DNA of 64,000 nt, taken from assembly GCA_015277795.1 (NCBI GenBank), contig CP063848.1:3472001-3536000 (forward strand). The letters run 5' to 3'. The translations under genes and the position numbers were made by a program. Shown here in pieces: positions 10,368 through 19,815 of this stretch; within the stretch, counting starts at the first letter, position 1; each line of letters starts with the position of its first letter. This DNA is from Massilia sp. UMI-21 (GTDB lineage: Bacteria > Pseudomonadota > Gammaproteobacteria > Burkholderiales > Burkholderiaceae_D). The notes below the pieces were generated by a model that had not been told where the DNA came from, did not search any database, and saw only the letters and a program-made list of their open reading frames with translations.

Positions 10368-11266
10368 AGCCGGTCTGCGCTGTCCTTGGTGTAGCGCGCT
10401 CGAACGTGATTGATCGCCTTGCGCGTCCTGCGGACTGGATCGACGGTCGCACCTTGATCAGGCTTAACCCGGTTGCTGACGCGATGATTGCGGACGCCGT
10501 ACGTGCCGAGATCACGGCATTGCCGACTTACGGCTATCGCCGCGCCGGCGCCCTGGTGAACCGCACGCGCAGCCTGATGGGCCTGCGGCCCGTCAATCAC
10601 AAGCGCATGTACCGTGTGATGAAAGCAGAGGGTTTGCTGCTGCCAAAGTCGCCCAAGCGCCGGGACAGCGGCCGCGCTCATGATGGCAAGGTAGCCGTCG
10701 AGGAATCGAACCAGCGCTGGTGTTCGGACGGCTTCGAGATCGCCTGCGACAACGGCGATGTCGTGACGGGCGTATTCATGAAGGATTGCTGTGACCGCGA
10801 GATCATCGCCTGGCGTGCCTGGATTGGCCGCGGCCTGCCAGGAGAACCGGTGCGCGACATGATGATCGAGGCGGTAGAGGCACGCTTCGGAAGCACAAAC
10901 GAGCGGGCGATTACGCTTGAATTCTTGAGCGACAACGGCGGCGCTTTCCGGGCAATTGAAACGCACGCCTTGGCACATGAACTGGGCATCAAGCCGGTGC
11001 ACACGCCTGTCAACAGCCCGCAATCGAACGGCATGGCCGAGAGCTTCGTGAACACGTTTAAACGCGATTACGTCGGCGACATGGACCGGCGTGACGGCGC
11101 CGTCGTGCTGGCCCAGCTGCCCGACGCCTTCAGGCATTTCAACGAGGTGCATCCTCACTCGGCGCTGCGCTATAAATCGCCGCGCATGTTTAGAAAAGAG
11201 CGACCGCGTCAGGCTCTGGAAACTGACGCTAACTGTCGAGTCCCGTTTGATCATAAACGCGTTTAA
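10364..11266 (+). CDS. IS3-family transposase OrfB (catalytic DDE), C-terminus extended by IS481 insertion
   Basis: It starts at a GTG at 10364 or is made as an OrfAB fusion. It is an rve integrase-core protein with the HTH_21 segment [15 protein letters not shown] and DDE motifs around [23 protein letters not shown] and [19 protein letters not shown]. The native end can be reconstructed: bases 11228-11233 (GCTAAC, a copy of the IS481 target duplication) followed by TAAG at 12341 give ...ETDAN-stop. The IS481 insertion removed this stop, so the present frame runs ten residues into the IS481 end ([10 protein letters not shown]). All catalytic motifs remain, so the protein may still work. Confidence 0.88.
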   Translation: MKPVCAVLGVARSNVIDRLARPADWIDGRTLIRLNPVADAMIADAVRAEITALPTYGYRRAGALVNRTRSLMGLRPVNHKRMYRVMKAEGLLLPKSPKRRDSGRAHDGKVAVEESNQRWCSDGFEIACDNGDVVTGVFMKDCCDREIIAWRAWIGRGLPGEPVRDMMIEAVEARFGSTNERAITLEFLSDNGGAFRAIETHALAHELGIKPVHTPVNSPQSNGMAESFVNTFKRDYVGDMDRRDGAVVLAQLPDAFRHFNEVHPHSALRYKSPRMFRKERPRQALETDANCRVPFDHKRV

Positions 11267-12206
11267 CGAATAACTCCGGCCGCTTTTGTTGCCATTCCTT
11301 GAGAGCGAGGATGGGGGTTTTACTGCCGATGGCGCGTTGTGGAATGTGGTGGTTGTACAGCTTCAGATAGTTCAGCAAAGTGGCCTGCAGATCGGCCCGG
11401 CTATCGAAACGGGTCTGCTGCAGCAATTCGTTGATGCGCCCGTTGAAGCGCTCGACCATGCCATTGGTTTGCGGATGGCGTGGCGGCGCCAGGCGATGTT
11501 CTGCAGGCAGGGCTGCGCAGGCGACGTCGAATGCGTGTTTGCCGCTGGGCTTCTTGTCCTTGGTGGTGAAACGGTCGGTGAATTGCGAGCCGTTGTCGGT
11601 CAGGATTTTGCTGATCTTGATCGGCGAAGCCAACTTCAAACGGCGCAGAAAATCGACGCTACTTTTCTCCGTCATGTCGCTGTAGATGTGCATGAAGACC
11701 CAGCGCGTGGCGCGATCGATAGCGACGAACAGATAGCGGCGTGAGGTCTCGTCCGGCATCTGCGGCAGGTACTTGATATCGATGTGGATGAAGCCGGGTT
11801 CGTAGTCCTTGAAGGTCTTCTTCGGCGTGATCTTCTCTCCCTCTGCCGTCGCAATCAAGTCCGTCAGGCGCGACATGCCTTCACGCTTTAGCAGGCGCGC
11901 AATGCCCGCGCGCGAGACGGCCGGATTGATGTACTGCTTGGTAATGAACAGAAGATCGTCGAGCGGCAGGTAGAGTGACTGGCGCAGAGACAGAACAATG
12001 GCTTCCTGGGCCTGGCTCAAGGTTGTATGCAGTGTGTGAGCGCGGTGCGAGCGATCGTGTACGTCATCGCGTCCAAGCCACTTCTGTGCAGTGGCTCGCG
12101 TGATGTTGAAAACCTTGGCAGCTTCTCTGGAAGACAGGCCCGAATCCTTGATCTCCTGGCGGATCTTCGGTGTGGTACGGGCCTGTGGATGAATGCGTGA
12201 ACTCAT
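11229..12206 (-). CDS. IS481-family transposase
   Basis: A 325-residue DDE transposase with an N-terminal helix-turn-helix (SSREAAKVFNITRATAQKWL) and an rve core with FIHIDIKYLPQMPD (first Asp), ILTDNGSQF (second Asp) and HRLAPPRHPQTNGMVERFNG (Glu). Its stop codon reaches a few bases beyond the IS end into the flanking target copy. It appears intact. Confidence 0.93.
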   Translation of the reverse strand: MSSRIHPQARTTPKIRQEIKDSGLSSREAAKVFNITRATAQKWLGRDDVHDRSHRAHTLHTTLSQAQEAIVLSLRQSLYLPLDDLLFITKQYINPAVSRAGIARLLKREGMSRLTDLIATAEGEKITPKKTFKDYEPGFIHIDIKYLPQMPDETSRRYLFVAIDRATRWVFMHIYSDMTEKSSVDFLRRLKLASPIKISKILTDNGSQFTDRFTTKDKKPSGKHAFDVACAALPAEHRLAPPRHPQTNGMVERFNGRINELLQQTRFDSRADLQATLLNYLKLYNHHIPQRAIGSKTPILALKEWQQKRPELFVKRVYDQTGLDS

Positions 12207-12334
12207 GCTGCCAACTGCTCCTGGTGCGATTGAATGCCGGGACTGCTGAACCCAGCAATCAAGTCGCCCAGCATAGCTTTTGCACGAAACAAAGGCCAGC
12301 TACGGCGAGGAATATGATCGCACGATACTGAACA
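11234..12334 (-). mobile_element. IS481-family insertion sequence, complete, nested in the IS3 element
   Basis: The ends are TGTCGAGTCCCGTTTGATCA on the left and TGTTCAGTATCGTGCGATCA on the right (reverse complement), an imperfect inverted repeat of about 25 bp sharing TGT, AGT, CG and GATCATA. A 6-bp direct repeat GCTAAC flanks the element (11228-11233 and 12335-12340). It is 1101 bp with one transposase gene. Because it lies inside another IS, it is the younger insertion. Confidence 0.88.
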
Positions 12335-12387
12335 GCTAACTAAGCATCAGGCTGTGTCCGGGAATAGCGGGGCAAGATCACAATTTC

Positions 12388-15081
12388 TCTAACACAAATT
12401 CCACGACTCCTATTAAGCGCTCTAACAATACCGTCAACCGCAGGGTTGCCGTGGGCGCACTTCAGGATCTCCAGCTATCTTATCTTACGCAGCTAAATCC
12501 GAATTTTGAGCAATGGCGGGTGTATGCGGTCGGCTGGCTGGCGTCTACAAAAGTAAATTTAGGCGCCGCCAAAAGCGCAATCAGGGAAATCTTTGTTGAC
12601 TACATTGCGGCTGAGCGTCTTCCTTCTGACCCATCAACATTACTTTCTTCTGAATGGCAGCGCGAAAATCCCATTCCGTCCTATCGCGAAACGGCGCTTA
12701 AAACAATAGGAAGCAGACACGCGCGCGCGCACTTCGTTAAAGCTAATGAGTTTATCGATTATGTGCTGGAAAATTATTATTCTGCTGAAGACGACTACGG
12801 GCGACGAATTGTATCTGGGGACTTCCGAAACTTCCTTATCGAACAAAGCGCCGACATCCCGTCTGGGAAAGGCCAGGGTGCACACTCGAATAAAGAAGTC
12901 CTTCCCAGCCGATACATTAGATACATCCGTGACCTCATATGCCCAACTGAAGCGAAGAACTTTAGCGATTTGCTCTGGGCACAAGATGCAGTTTCGAATG
13001 GTGACTGGTTTCAAGTTACGTCCGAAAAAATCGACAAGGATGACCCAGATTGCGTATGGCGGATTCGGACTATCTTCGCCAAAGGAGCGCGCAAGCAACT
13101 GACAAAGTCTAAACGAGTTTACGAAATTTGGTATCCCGGGCGTACGATTGCCATGCTACTTAAACTGGAACTCCCACTCCGCACTTATCAGGTGAGGATG
13201 CTGGATAGTGGTGAGGCCGACACTTGGTGGTTTGAGGGAAGTACATGCGCCAGGAACGCGAGAGATGAACCGGTTTATTGTGCTGGACAGTTCCGAAAAA
13301 ATGATTCTGATATGGCCTCCCATGTCGGTAATATGGAAAGACACGCAGGCGTATTTCGTCGCATGCCCGACAGCATTTCCGGAAAGGTTTTCGCGGGGTT
13401 ATTTATAAACACGAACAAGACTCAAGATAGGGGCCAGGAACAGTGGGATCGTGGCTACGTAGTACCTTGGCAACACGGAAAAGTTCTGTATTGGTGCGAG
13501 CGTTTGCGAGATTGGCAAAGAAAATATAATCCAATTAGCGAACCGGTTCATTGCTCAGTCTTGCCAGACAAGGTACTTGGACCGAAAACTGAGTTGCAAA
13601 AACAACAGATGGGAAGCATGTGTTTTCTCTTCCGGGATCCTTGTGCTGCCCAGGCTAAGCGGGGATGGCCAATTGCGAATGGGAAGTTAGTGGTCTTGTG
13701 GACCAAGATTCTAGAAGAACTCGAAGATATTTGCGCAAAGAACGGGCATTCCGCTGTCGATGGTTCGCGGCTACGTTTTATACACAAGGACGATGCAGAG
13801 CGGAACTGTGGCTTATATTCTTTGCATTCACTTCGCGTTTCGCTGATTACACATCTTGCGACCGAGGGCGGTGTTGAGATGCAGATTTTGTCCGAATGTA
13901 TTGCCGGACATGCGCGTATTCTAATGACTCTTTATTACAAAAAATCTGGTATTGCGTATGTTAGCGACGTTATGGAAAGTGCGTCAGAGCGAATTAGGGA
14001 TGAAACGACAGAACAGAGAAATTGGATTCGCTGGGTAAAAGATGCAAGTCTCAGACAACTTGAAGTGAACTCTGCAGTCGTAGATGTGTCAGTAACGCAA
14101 GCTATAAAGGAAGCTTTCAACCAAGGAGGCTCGTCGTTAATCAGGACGAATCTTGGATTATGTGCAAAAGGTGGAATGGGATGCAGTAACGGAGGGAAAG
14201 TCATTGATGAGGATACAGGGGCCGTCACCTATGGCCCCACTCCTGGCTATCCTCAACAGAAAAATTGTGTAAGGTGCAGGTGGTTTATGACAGGCCCCGC
14301 TTTCCTTCAAGCTCTCGTTCACCATTGGAATCTTCTTCACTTCAATCTAGGGGACTCAGGCCGTCGTTATTTAGAGATGTCCTCTGAAATCACGTCGCTT
14401 GAGGCGGCGATGCTTGAATGCCAAAAATTGAATATGACGTTTGAGCATCATGCAAGATTGGAACAGCTTCGGCACTCATTAAGTGCCATTTATGACGGGA
14501 ACGAGAAGATCGCTGAAGACTCTTTGGCCACGATGAAGCTAATTGTACGATGCAAACACATCATCGATGCGGCAGCTGATCCTGATAGCGATGTGGTCCT
14601 TCTCGCAGTGGGAGGTATGGATGAGGTTAAAATTAATGTTAGCGAATGCTCTGAATTAGAGCAGATTTTGACAGTGGCTGTTGGCTCAACCGTCTATGTC
14701 GATGAGGATGCTCAAAAAGCTGTGCTCAAAGCCGGCAACGCCTTTGATCGGATGTTAATGATGAACGGCAAGGAACCTGTTTTTTTCAAGCTGAGTGAAA
14801 AAGAATTACCATCAGTCGTTCTACACATGACAAGTCTGCTCCAGGCATATACAGGCAGCACTGGAGGAGCTGTACCTTTTATTGAAGGCATAGAACGACT
14901 TTCTGCCCTCGGCTTGAACGGAGAAAGCAACGAAATCGTCAAGCTCGCAGCTGCAGGAAAATCGTTCAACTTGAACTCTATCAAGCCGAGTAAGGTAATA
15001 TCTATCACTTTCGGGGATAGTGCGCCCCTGCCCCGGCCATTACGGACTGCAGTAATGCGAGGAAAAAACAATGGGAAATGA
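12388..15081 (+). pseudogene. gmtZ: Large recombinase GmtZ-like, 3' part with tyrosine recombinase domain
   Basis: This is the continuation of the frame that starts at 8474; in its present form it could start only at a GTG such as 12451 (876 residues). It contains the catalytic signature: His459-x-x-Arg462 in YSLHSLRVS, His487 in IAGHAR and a Tyr495/Tyr496 pair in LMTLYYKK. An earlier Arg in PLRTYQVRMLDSGEADTW is a candidate first arginine. A Cys cluster (GLCAKGGMGC ... NCVRCRWFMTGP, around 14158-14295) suggests a zinc site. The overall layout resembles GmtZ-type large integrases. The 3' end overlaps the next gene by 11 bp. Whether the GTG-started product is made or works is unknown. Confidence 0.8.
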
Positions 15082-15745
15082 TGTTACTCTCAATCCGGAA
15101 GAGGTGTTGCAACAGTTGAAAGCGGGGGCGAAGTCAAAGCGCACAATAGACTCATTGGAAATCATCCATCTGGTCTGCAAAGAACAGTTCAACCGCAAAA
15201 GTTACAACTATAGCTACAGTATGATTGGTACATTGTCGGGGGAGCGCGGCGGGCCTACGGCCCAACCCATCCGTAATGCTACTGGCGCGGCTTATCGCAC
15301 ACTTATCGATACCTGGGCGCGGTTTTCAGATTCGGGAGCGCGCACCATGCCCCCGCAGCGGCCTTCTAATCTGCAAAATGATGTACTCTCGTTGATAAAT
15401 GATTCAGTGGCACGGATTCTGGTACAAAAATATATTTCAGAAAACACCAAGCTTCGGAACGAGAATCAGTTGCTGAAAGTCGCTGCCAAGGACAGAGTTG
15501 TAATCGATCTTTCTGGAACCCAAGGTGGATGTAGCTGTACATTCGATGCGTTCGCCTCAAAGAATCTTCTTTTAGAACAGGAAATTTTCGCATTGAAGAG
15601 TGCAATCAGTGCAGAAACGATGCAAAGGAACGGTTGGGCGGGCGATGCAAACAGTGGGGCCGTGAAAAAAGGTCCGCTAACCATATTTAGTCCTGGCTTC
15701 ATAACCGGCATCGCCAAAATTCTGAATGAATTTTGTGAAAATTGA
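15071..15745 (+). CDS. gmtX: Small helical protein of the recombinase trio, GmtX/GinD-like
   Basis: A 224-residue protein whose ATG lies 11 bp inside the end of the upstream recombinase gene, behind GAGGA. Residues about 24-92 form the domain HLVCKEQF...YSYSMIGTLS...GGPTAQPIRNATGAAYRTLIDTWARF, typical of GmtX of gamma-mobile-trio islands. The same domain occurs twice at the start of the gene at 8474. Residues about 115-145 look like a short coiled coil (ENTKLRNENQLLKVA). In GInt islands a small helical protein in this position is needed for integration and excision. Its biochemical role is not known from the sequence. Confidence 0.78.
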   Translation: MGNDVTLNPEEVLQQLKAGAKSKRTIDSLEIIHLVCKEQFNRKSYNYSYSMIGTLSGERGGPTAQPIRNATGAAYRTLIDTWARFSDSGARTMPPQRPSNLQNDVLSLINDSVARILVQKYISENTKLRNENQLLKVAAKDRVVIDLSGTQGGCSCTFDAFASKNLLLEQEIFALKSAISAETMQRNGWAGDANSGAVKKGPLTIFSPGFITGIAKILNEFCEN

Positions 15746-15898
15746 ACAAACCACTCTGCAGTCAGCTTCTGCGCGATGGCTGCCTAATAAGTGTCGACCG
15801 TCGTTGGAAAGTTGCGCAGAGTTCCAACTTGCGAATGCGCAAAACCGGCCGCCGCGCCCGGAATGGATGGTTTTGTGCAGCTGACTGATTGTTTTGAC

Positions 15899-16459
15899 TT
15901 AAACAACTTGTGCGAGATGCTTTAACTCATCAAATCGCCTGAGAAATAAACTGTAGGCACGATCCGGACCGACTGGAACAATCTTGACCGCATGGGCTTC
16001 CGGAAGATGGCCCCACTCAACCCACGCTGGCGGAAGCAAGTCTCGCAGCTCAGTGGCCATGCTTATGAGATCAGCGTGTTTTACTGCAGGATGTTCATCG
16101 TTGAATCCGAATCGGCGGCGTAGTGCATCTTTCACGGGCTTAAGGTGTGATTTGACGTAGTCACGACCTAACATTACCTTTACAGGCGATGGCCAGTCCC
16201 CGAGAAACTCTTCGCAGTCGTGCATCAGCGCAGCATATGCCAGAGGCTCTGGTACGAGATGGGATACCATAACTGAATGTTCGGCGACTGAATACCATGG
16301 TCTTGCAGCCCCCCCCCACCGGGGTTGCGATGCAAGACATAAGGCGATGTCAGTAATCGGTAAACCAGTTGCGTCTGGAGCGAGCAAGTCAAGGACATAG
16401 CCTGATGGTAGCAAAATAGATGTGCGTCCATCTGGTTTATCTAAGAGTTCAAGTTGCAT
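15899..16459 (-). CDS. HD-domain phosphohydrolase, island-borne relative of the disrupted host gene
   Basis: A 186-residue complete HD protein. Likely metal ligands are His61 (SVAEHS), His80-Asp81 (LMHDCEE) and Asp130 (VKHADLIS). HD proteins of this kind hydrolyse nucleotides or other phosphate esters in the cytosol. It aligns across its length with the host gene split by the island: LPSGYVLDLLAP against MPSGKRLDLLNP, RWGGAARPWYSVAEHS against RWGGHSAWPLSVAQHS, and LMHDCEEFLG against LLHDAEEGLLG. Codon use is AT-richer than in the host gene, and the att core CCGCTGT is absent at the corresponding codons. It follows the recombinase module tail to tail, which suggests a replacement for the lost host function. 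A run of nine G lies in codons 48-51. Confidence 0.88.
   Translation of the reverse strand: MQLELLDKPDGRTSILLPSGYVLDLLAPDATGLPITDIALCLASQPRWGGAARPWYSVAEHSVMVSHLVPEPLAYAALMHDCEEFLGDWPSPVKVMLGRDYVKSHLKPVKDALRRRFGFNDEHPAVKHADLISMATELRDLLPPAWVEWGHLPEAHAVKIVPVGPDRAYSLFLRRFDELKHLAQVV
16309..16317 (-). repeat. G9 homopolymer inside the island HD gene
   Basis: Nine consecutive C on the plus strand (G on the coding strand) fall in the conserved Trp-Gly-Gly-Ala region. One-base slippage would frameshift the protein before all its metal ligands. Confidence 0.75.
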
Positions 16460-16618
16460 AATTCAACGTTTCGGTGTGACGATCACGATGCCATTGCTAG
16501 GATCCTGTAGAGAAATTATGCTCGATGGTTCCGCTGCCCTGGTTCTGCTGTCATCCTACATCGTCCTGGTATGGTCGAACTAAAAAGTTTCGTGTAAGGC
16601 GATAGGGACAGTGTGGTC

Positions 16619-16638
16619 ACCCTTCTGTATAGAAGGGT
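16619..16638. terminator. Perfect hairpin downstream of czcA
   Basis: ACCCTTCT-GTAT-AGAAGGGT is a perfect 8-bp stem with a 4-base loop, about 20 bp past the czcA stop codon. No T-run follows on the minus strand, so it is not a textbook intrinsic terminator. It may block 3' exonucleases or act as an operator. Confidence 0.45.
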
Positions 16639-16656
16639 TGAGACGACGGTTAATCG

Positions 16657-19600
16657 CTAAGCCATCTTGTTCTTCTCCGCCTTACAGTGCATTGTGTAGT
16701 ACATCAACGGCAGCAACAACAGGGTAAGCGCGGTCGACGACAGGACGCCGCCGATGACCACGGTTGCCAACGGCCGCTGGACTTCGGCACCGGTCCCGGT
16801 CGCGATTGCCATCGGCACGAACCCAAGCGATGCAACAAGCGCCGTCATCAGGACCGGACGCAGCCTCGTCACTGCTCCTTCATTCACAGCGTCGATCAGC
16901 GGCCGTCCTTCATCCCGCAGGTTGCGGATAAAGGAGATCATCACCAGGCCGTTCAGCACCGCCACACCCGAAAGCGCGATGAAACCCACGGCGGCGGAGA
17001 TCGACATCGGAATGTCACGCAGCCAGAGCGCGAAAATGCCGCCGGTAAGTGCGAACGGTATGCCTGTAAAGACGAGCAGGCCATCCTTCACGGTGTTGAA
17101 CATGACAAACAGCAAGGCAAAGACCAGCATGAGCGACGCGGGTATGACGACCTGAAGCCGCTTGGCTGCCGCCTGCAGGTTTTCGAACTGTCCGCCCCAC
17201 GTCGTCCAGTAACCGGTCGGCACTTTCACGTCTGCCTGGATGCGCTGCTGCGCGTCTGCGACGAACGAACCGATATCACGGCCACGCACATTCGCCGTGA
17301 CAACAACGCGACGCTTGCCCTGCTCCCGGCTCATCTGGTTGGGGCCGGGCGCCATCTCGAACGACGCGATCTCCCCGAGCGTGATGAAGTGCTGCGCACC
17401 TTCGGCAGTTCCCGCCGGCAGTGGAACCGGAAGCCGCTTCAAGGCGTCGATATCGCTACGCACCGCCTCGGGCAGTCGCACCACGATGTCGAAGCGCCGA
17501 TCCCCCTCGAACAGCGTGCCTGCTTCACGACCGGCGGTTGCCGTCGCAATCATGTCCTGCACGTCGGCAATGTTCAGGCCCATCCTCGCGGCCCGCTCCC
17601 GGTCGACCCGGATCTGGAGCATCGGCAGGCCGGTGGTCTGCTCGACCGCAACTTCGCTGGCACCCGGAACTTTCTCAAGAACTTCGCCGATACGGGCAGC
17701 CGTCGTGTTGAGGGTATCGAGGTCGTCGCCGAACACCTTTACCGCGACGTCACTGCGCACTCCTGAAATGAGCTCGTTGACCCTGAGCTGGATCGGCTGG
17801 CTGAACTCGTAACTATTGCCCGGCAGGGTTTCGACCGTTTCCTGGATGGCTGCGAGGAGCTCGTCGCGCGTCTTCTTCGGCCTGGGCCACTCGCTCTCAG
17901 GTTTGAGCATGATGTAGCCGTCTGCGACGCTTGGCGGCATCGGGTCGGAGGCAACCTCCGCGGTGCCGATGCGGGCAAATACGCGCGCAATTTCCGGAAA
18001 CTTCTTCATCAAGGTGGTTTCGATCTGCTGCTGCATCTTGACCGACTGCGTCAGGCTCGTCCCCGGCACCCGCACGGTCAGCACGGCGAGATCGCCCTCG
18101 TTCATAGTGGGTACGAACTCCGTTCCGAGCCTGGTCGCCAGCAGTGCCGAGAGGGCGAGCACGATGCCGGCGAAGGCCAGGGCAACCGGCCTGTTCGCCA
18201 TCACATACCGCAGGGCCGGCTCGTAATAGCGCCGCGCTGCGTGCATCAGGCGGCTTTCCTTTTCCTCGATATGCTTGTTCATGAACAGGGCAACGGCTGC
18301 AGGAACGAAGGTAACCGAGAGGATCATCGCGCCCAACAGGGCGACCACCACCGTGAACGCCATCGGATGGAACATTTTCCCTTCGATGCCCGTGAGCACG
18401 AAGATCGGGAGATAGACAATCATGATGATCAACTGGCCAAACAGCAGCGGACGCCTGGCTTCCTGCGCAGCCAGGAATACCTCATCGAACCGCTCCTGCA
18501 TGGTCAGGGTGCGGCCGTGACGCGCCTGCGCGTGGGCGAGGCGCCGGACGCAGTTCTCGACGATGACGACCGCGCCGTCGACGATGATGCCGAAGTCGAG
18601 TGCACCCAGGCTGAGCAGGTTCGCGCTGATGTTGTTGCCCACCATGCCGGAGAAGGTGAACAGCATCGAGAGCGGAATGACCATCGCGGTCAGGAGCGCC
18701 GCTCGCATATTCCCAAGGAACAGGAAGAGCACTGCGATCACCAGCACGGCCCCTTCGAGCAGATTGTTCTTGACCGTATTGATTGCTTTCTCGACCAGGA
18801 CAGTGCGGTCGTACACCGTGACGGCCCTGACCCCGGGCGGCAGGGTGCGATTGATCTCGGCCATCTTCTTGTCGACCGCGGTCGATACCGCCCGGCTGTT
18901 CTCGCCGATCAGCATGAACACGGTCCCCAGCACGACCTCCTGTCCGTTCTCGGTGGCGGCACCGGTGCGCAGCTCGCGGCCGATCGACACCTCGGCCACG
19001 TCGCGCACCCGCACCGGCGTGCCGTGGCTGCTCGACACGACGACGCTTCCGAGATCGGCGATCGATTCGACCTGGCCTGGCGCGCGGATCAGGTATTGCT
19101 CCCCTGCCCGTTCGATGTATCCGGCGCCGACGTTGCTGTTGTTGCGTTCCAGCGCAGTGACGACGTCCGCAAGGCTCAAGCCGTACGACGACAGGAGGTT
19201 GGGGTTGGGCGCGACCAGGAACTCCTTGTTGAAGCCGCCGATGGAATTGATCTCGGTGACGCCCGGCACGTTGCGCAGCTGTGGTTTGATGATCCAGTCC
19301 TGCACTTCGCGCAGGTCCGTTGGCGTATAGGGCGAGCCATCCGCCTTCTTCGCTCCTGGAACGGTCTCGACAGTCCAGAGGTAGATTTCACTCAGTCCCG
19401 TGGCGATCGGCCCCATCTCGGGGGTGACGCCGGCTGGCAGTTCCTCGCGTGCGTCCTGCAGCCGCTGGCTGACCAGCTGGCGGGCGAAGTGGATGTCGGT
19501 GCCGTCCTTGAAGACGACGGTCACTTGCGACAGGCCGTAGCGCGACAGTGAGCGGAACGACTCGAGTTGCGGCAATCCCGACATCAGGGACTCGATTGGG

Positions 19601-19800
19601 AACGTGATGCGCTGCTCCGTCTCGAGCGGCGAAAAGCCCGGAGCGGCCGTATTGATCTGCACCTGCACGTTGGTCACGTCCGGTACGGCATCGATGGGGA
19701 GTCGCTGGTAGTTGTAGACACCGGCCACCGCCATGACCAGGACGAGGAACATGACGATCCAGCGGTGCTCGATGGAAGCACGAATAATTCGATTAAACAT
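16657..19800 (-). CDS. czcA: Heavy-metal RND efflux pump, inner-membrane subunit (Zn/Cd/Co type)
   Basis: A 1047-residue RND protein with 12 membrane segments and two large periplasmic loops. It drives proton-coupled export of divalent cations through CzcB and CzcC. The TM4 proton-relay motif DFGIIVDGAVVIVEN is the HME1 signature of Zn/Cd/Co pumps and differs from the [13 protein letters not shown] of the Cu pump at 52213. N-terminal RASIEHRWIVMFLVL is the first membrane helix. It is the last gene of the cadA-czcICBA operon, 15 bp after czcB. Length is normal. Confidence 0.95.
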   Translation of the reverse strand: MFNRIIRASIEHRWIVMFLVLVMAVAGVYNYQRLPIDAVPDVTNVQVQINTAAPGFSPLETEQRITFPIESLMSGLPQLESFRSLSRYGLSQVTVVFKDGTDIHFARQLVSQRLQDAREELPAGVTPEMGPIATGLSEIYLWTVETVPGAKKADGSPYTPTDLREVQDWIIKPQLRNVPGVTEINSIGGFNKEFLVAPNPNLLSSYGLSLADVVTALERNNSNVGAGYIERAGEQYLIRAPGQVESIADLGSVVVSSSHGTPVRVRDVAEVSIGRELRTGAATENGQEVVLGTVFMLIGENSRAVSTAVDKKMAEINRTLPPGVRAVTVYDRTVLVEKAINTVKNNLLEGAVLVIAVLFLFLGNMRAALLTAMVIPLSMLFTFSGMVGNNISANLLSLGALDFGIIVDGAVVIVENCVRRLAHAQARHGRTLTMQERFDEVFLAAQEARRPLLFGQLIIMIVYLPIFVLTGIEGKMFHPMAFTVVVALLGAMILSVTFVPAAVALFMNKHIEEKESRLMHAARRYYEPALRYVMANRPVALAFAGIVLALSALLATRLGTEFVPTMNEGDLAVLTVRVPGTSLTQSVKMQQQIETTLMKKFPEIARVFARIGTAEVASDPMPPSVADGYIMLKPESEWPRPKKTRDELLAAIQETVETLPGNSYEFSQPIQLRVNELISGVRSDVAVKVFGDDLDTLNTTAARIGEVLEKVPGASEVAVEQTTGLPMLQIRVDRERAARMGLNIADVQDMIATATAGREAGTLFEGDRRFDIVVRLPEAVRSDIDALKRLPVPLPAGTAEGAQHFITLGEIASFEMAPGPNQMSREQGKRRVVVTANVRGRDIGSFVADAQQRIQADVKVPTGYWTTWGGQFENLQAAAKRLQVVIPASLMLVFALLFVMFNTVKDGLLVFTGIPFALTGGIFALWLRDIPMSISAAVGFIALSGVAVLNGLVMISFIRNLRDEGRPLIDAVNEGAVTRLRPVLMTALVASLGFVPMAIATGTGAEVQRPLATVVIGGVLSSTALTLLLLPLMYYTMHCKAEKNKMA

Positions 19801-19815
19801 GGTCGTGGTCCCCGT

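Larger units (their letters stand above)
9909..12380 (+). mobile_element. IS3-family element (IS2-like group), itself interrupted by an IS481-family element
   Basis: The termini resemble each other: left GAGATAGCCCCCTGATTCAC then CAGACAC, right (reverse complement) TGATCTTGCCCCGCTATTC then CGGACAC. A 5-bp direct repeat CAATT flanks it at 9904-9908 and 12381-12385, the length normal for IS3 elements. It carries orfA and orfB joined by an A-AAA-AAG slippery site. The IS481-family element at 11234-12334 sits at the very end of orfB. Without that insert the element would be about 1.37 kb. It inserted into the large recombinase gene. Confidence 0.85.

Noticed and set aside
8474..15081. Treating the two large ORFs as two independent integrase genes of a four-gene gin operon
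   Set aside because: Exact frame continuity across the removed IS3 element and its CAATT duplication shows that they were one gene.
18241..19551. 436-codon plus-strand frame opposite czcA
   Set aside because: It is the antisense shadow of a clear RND pump gene, with His/Arg/Asp-rich composition and no motifs.
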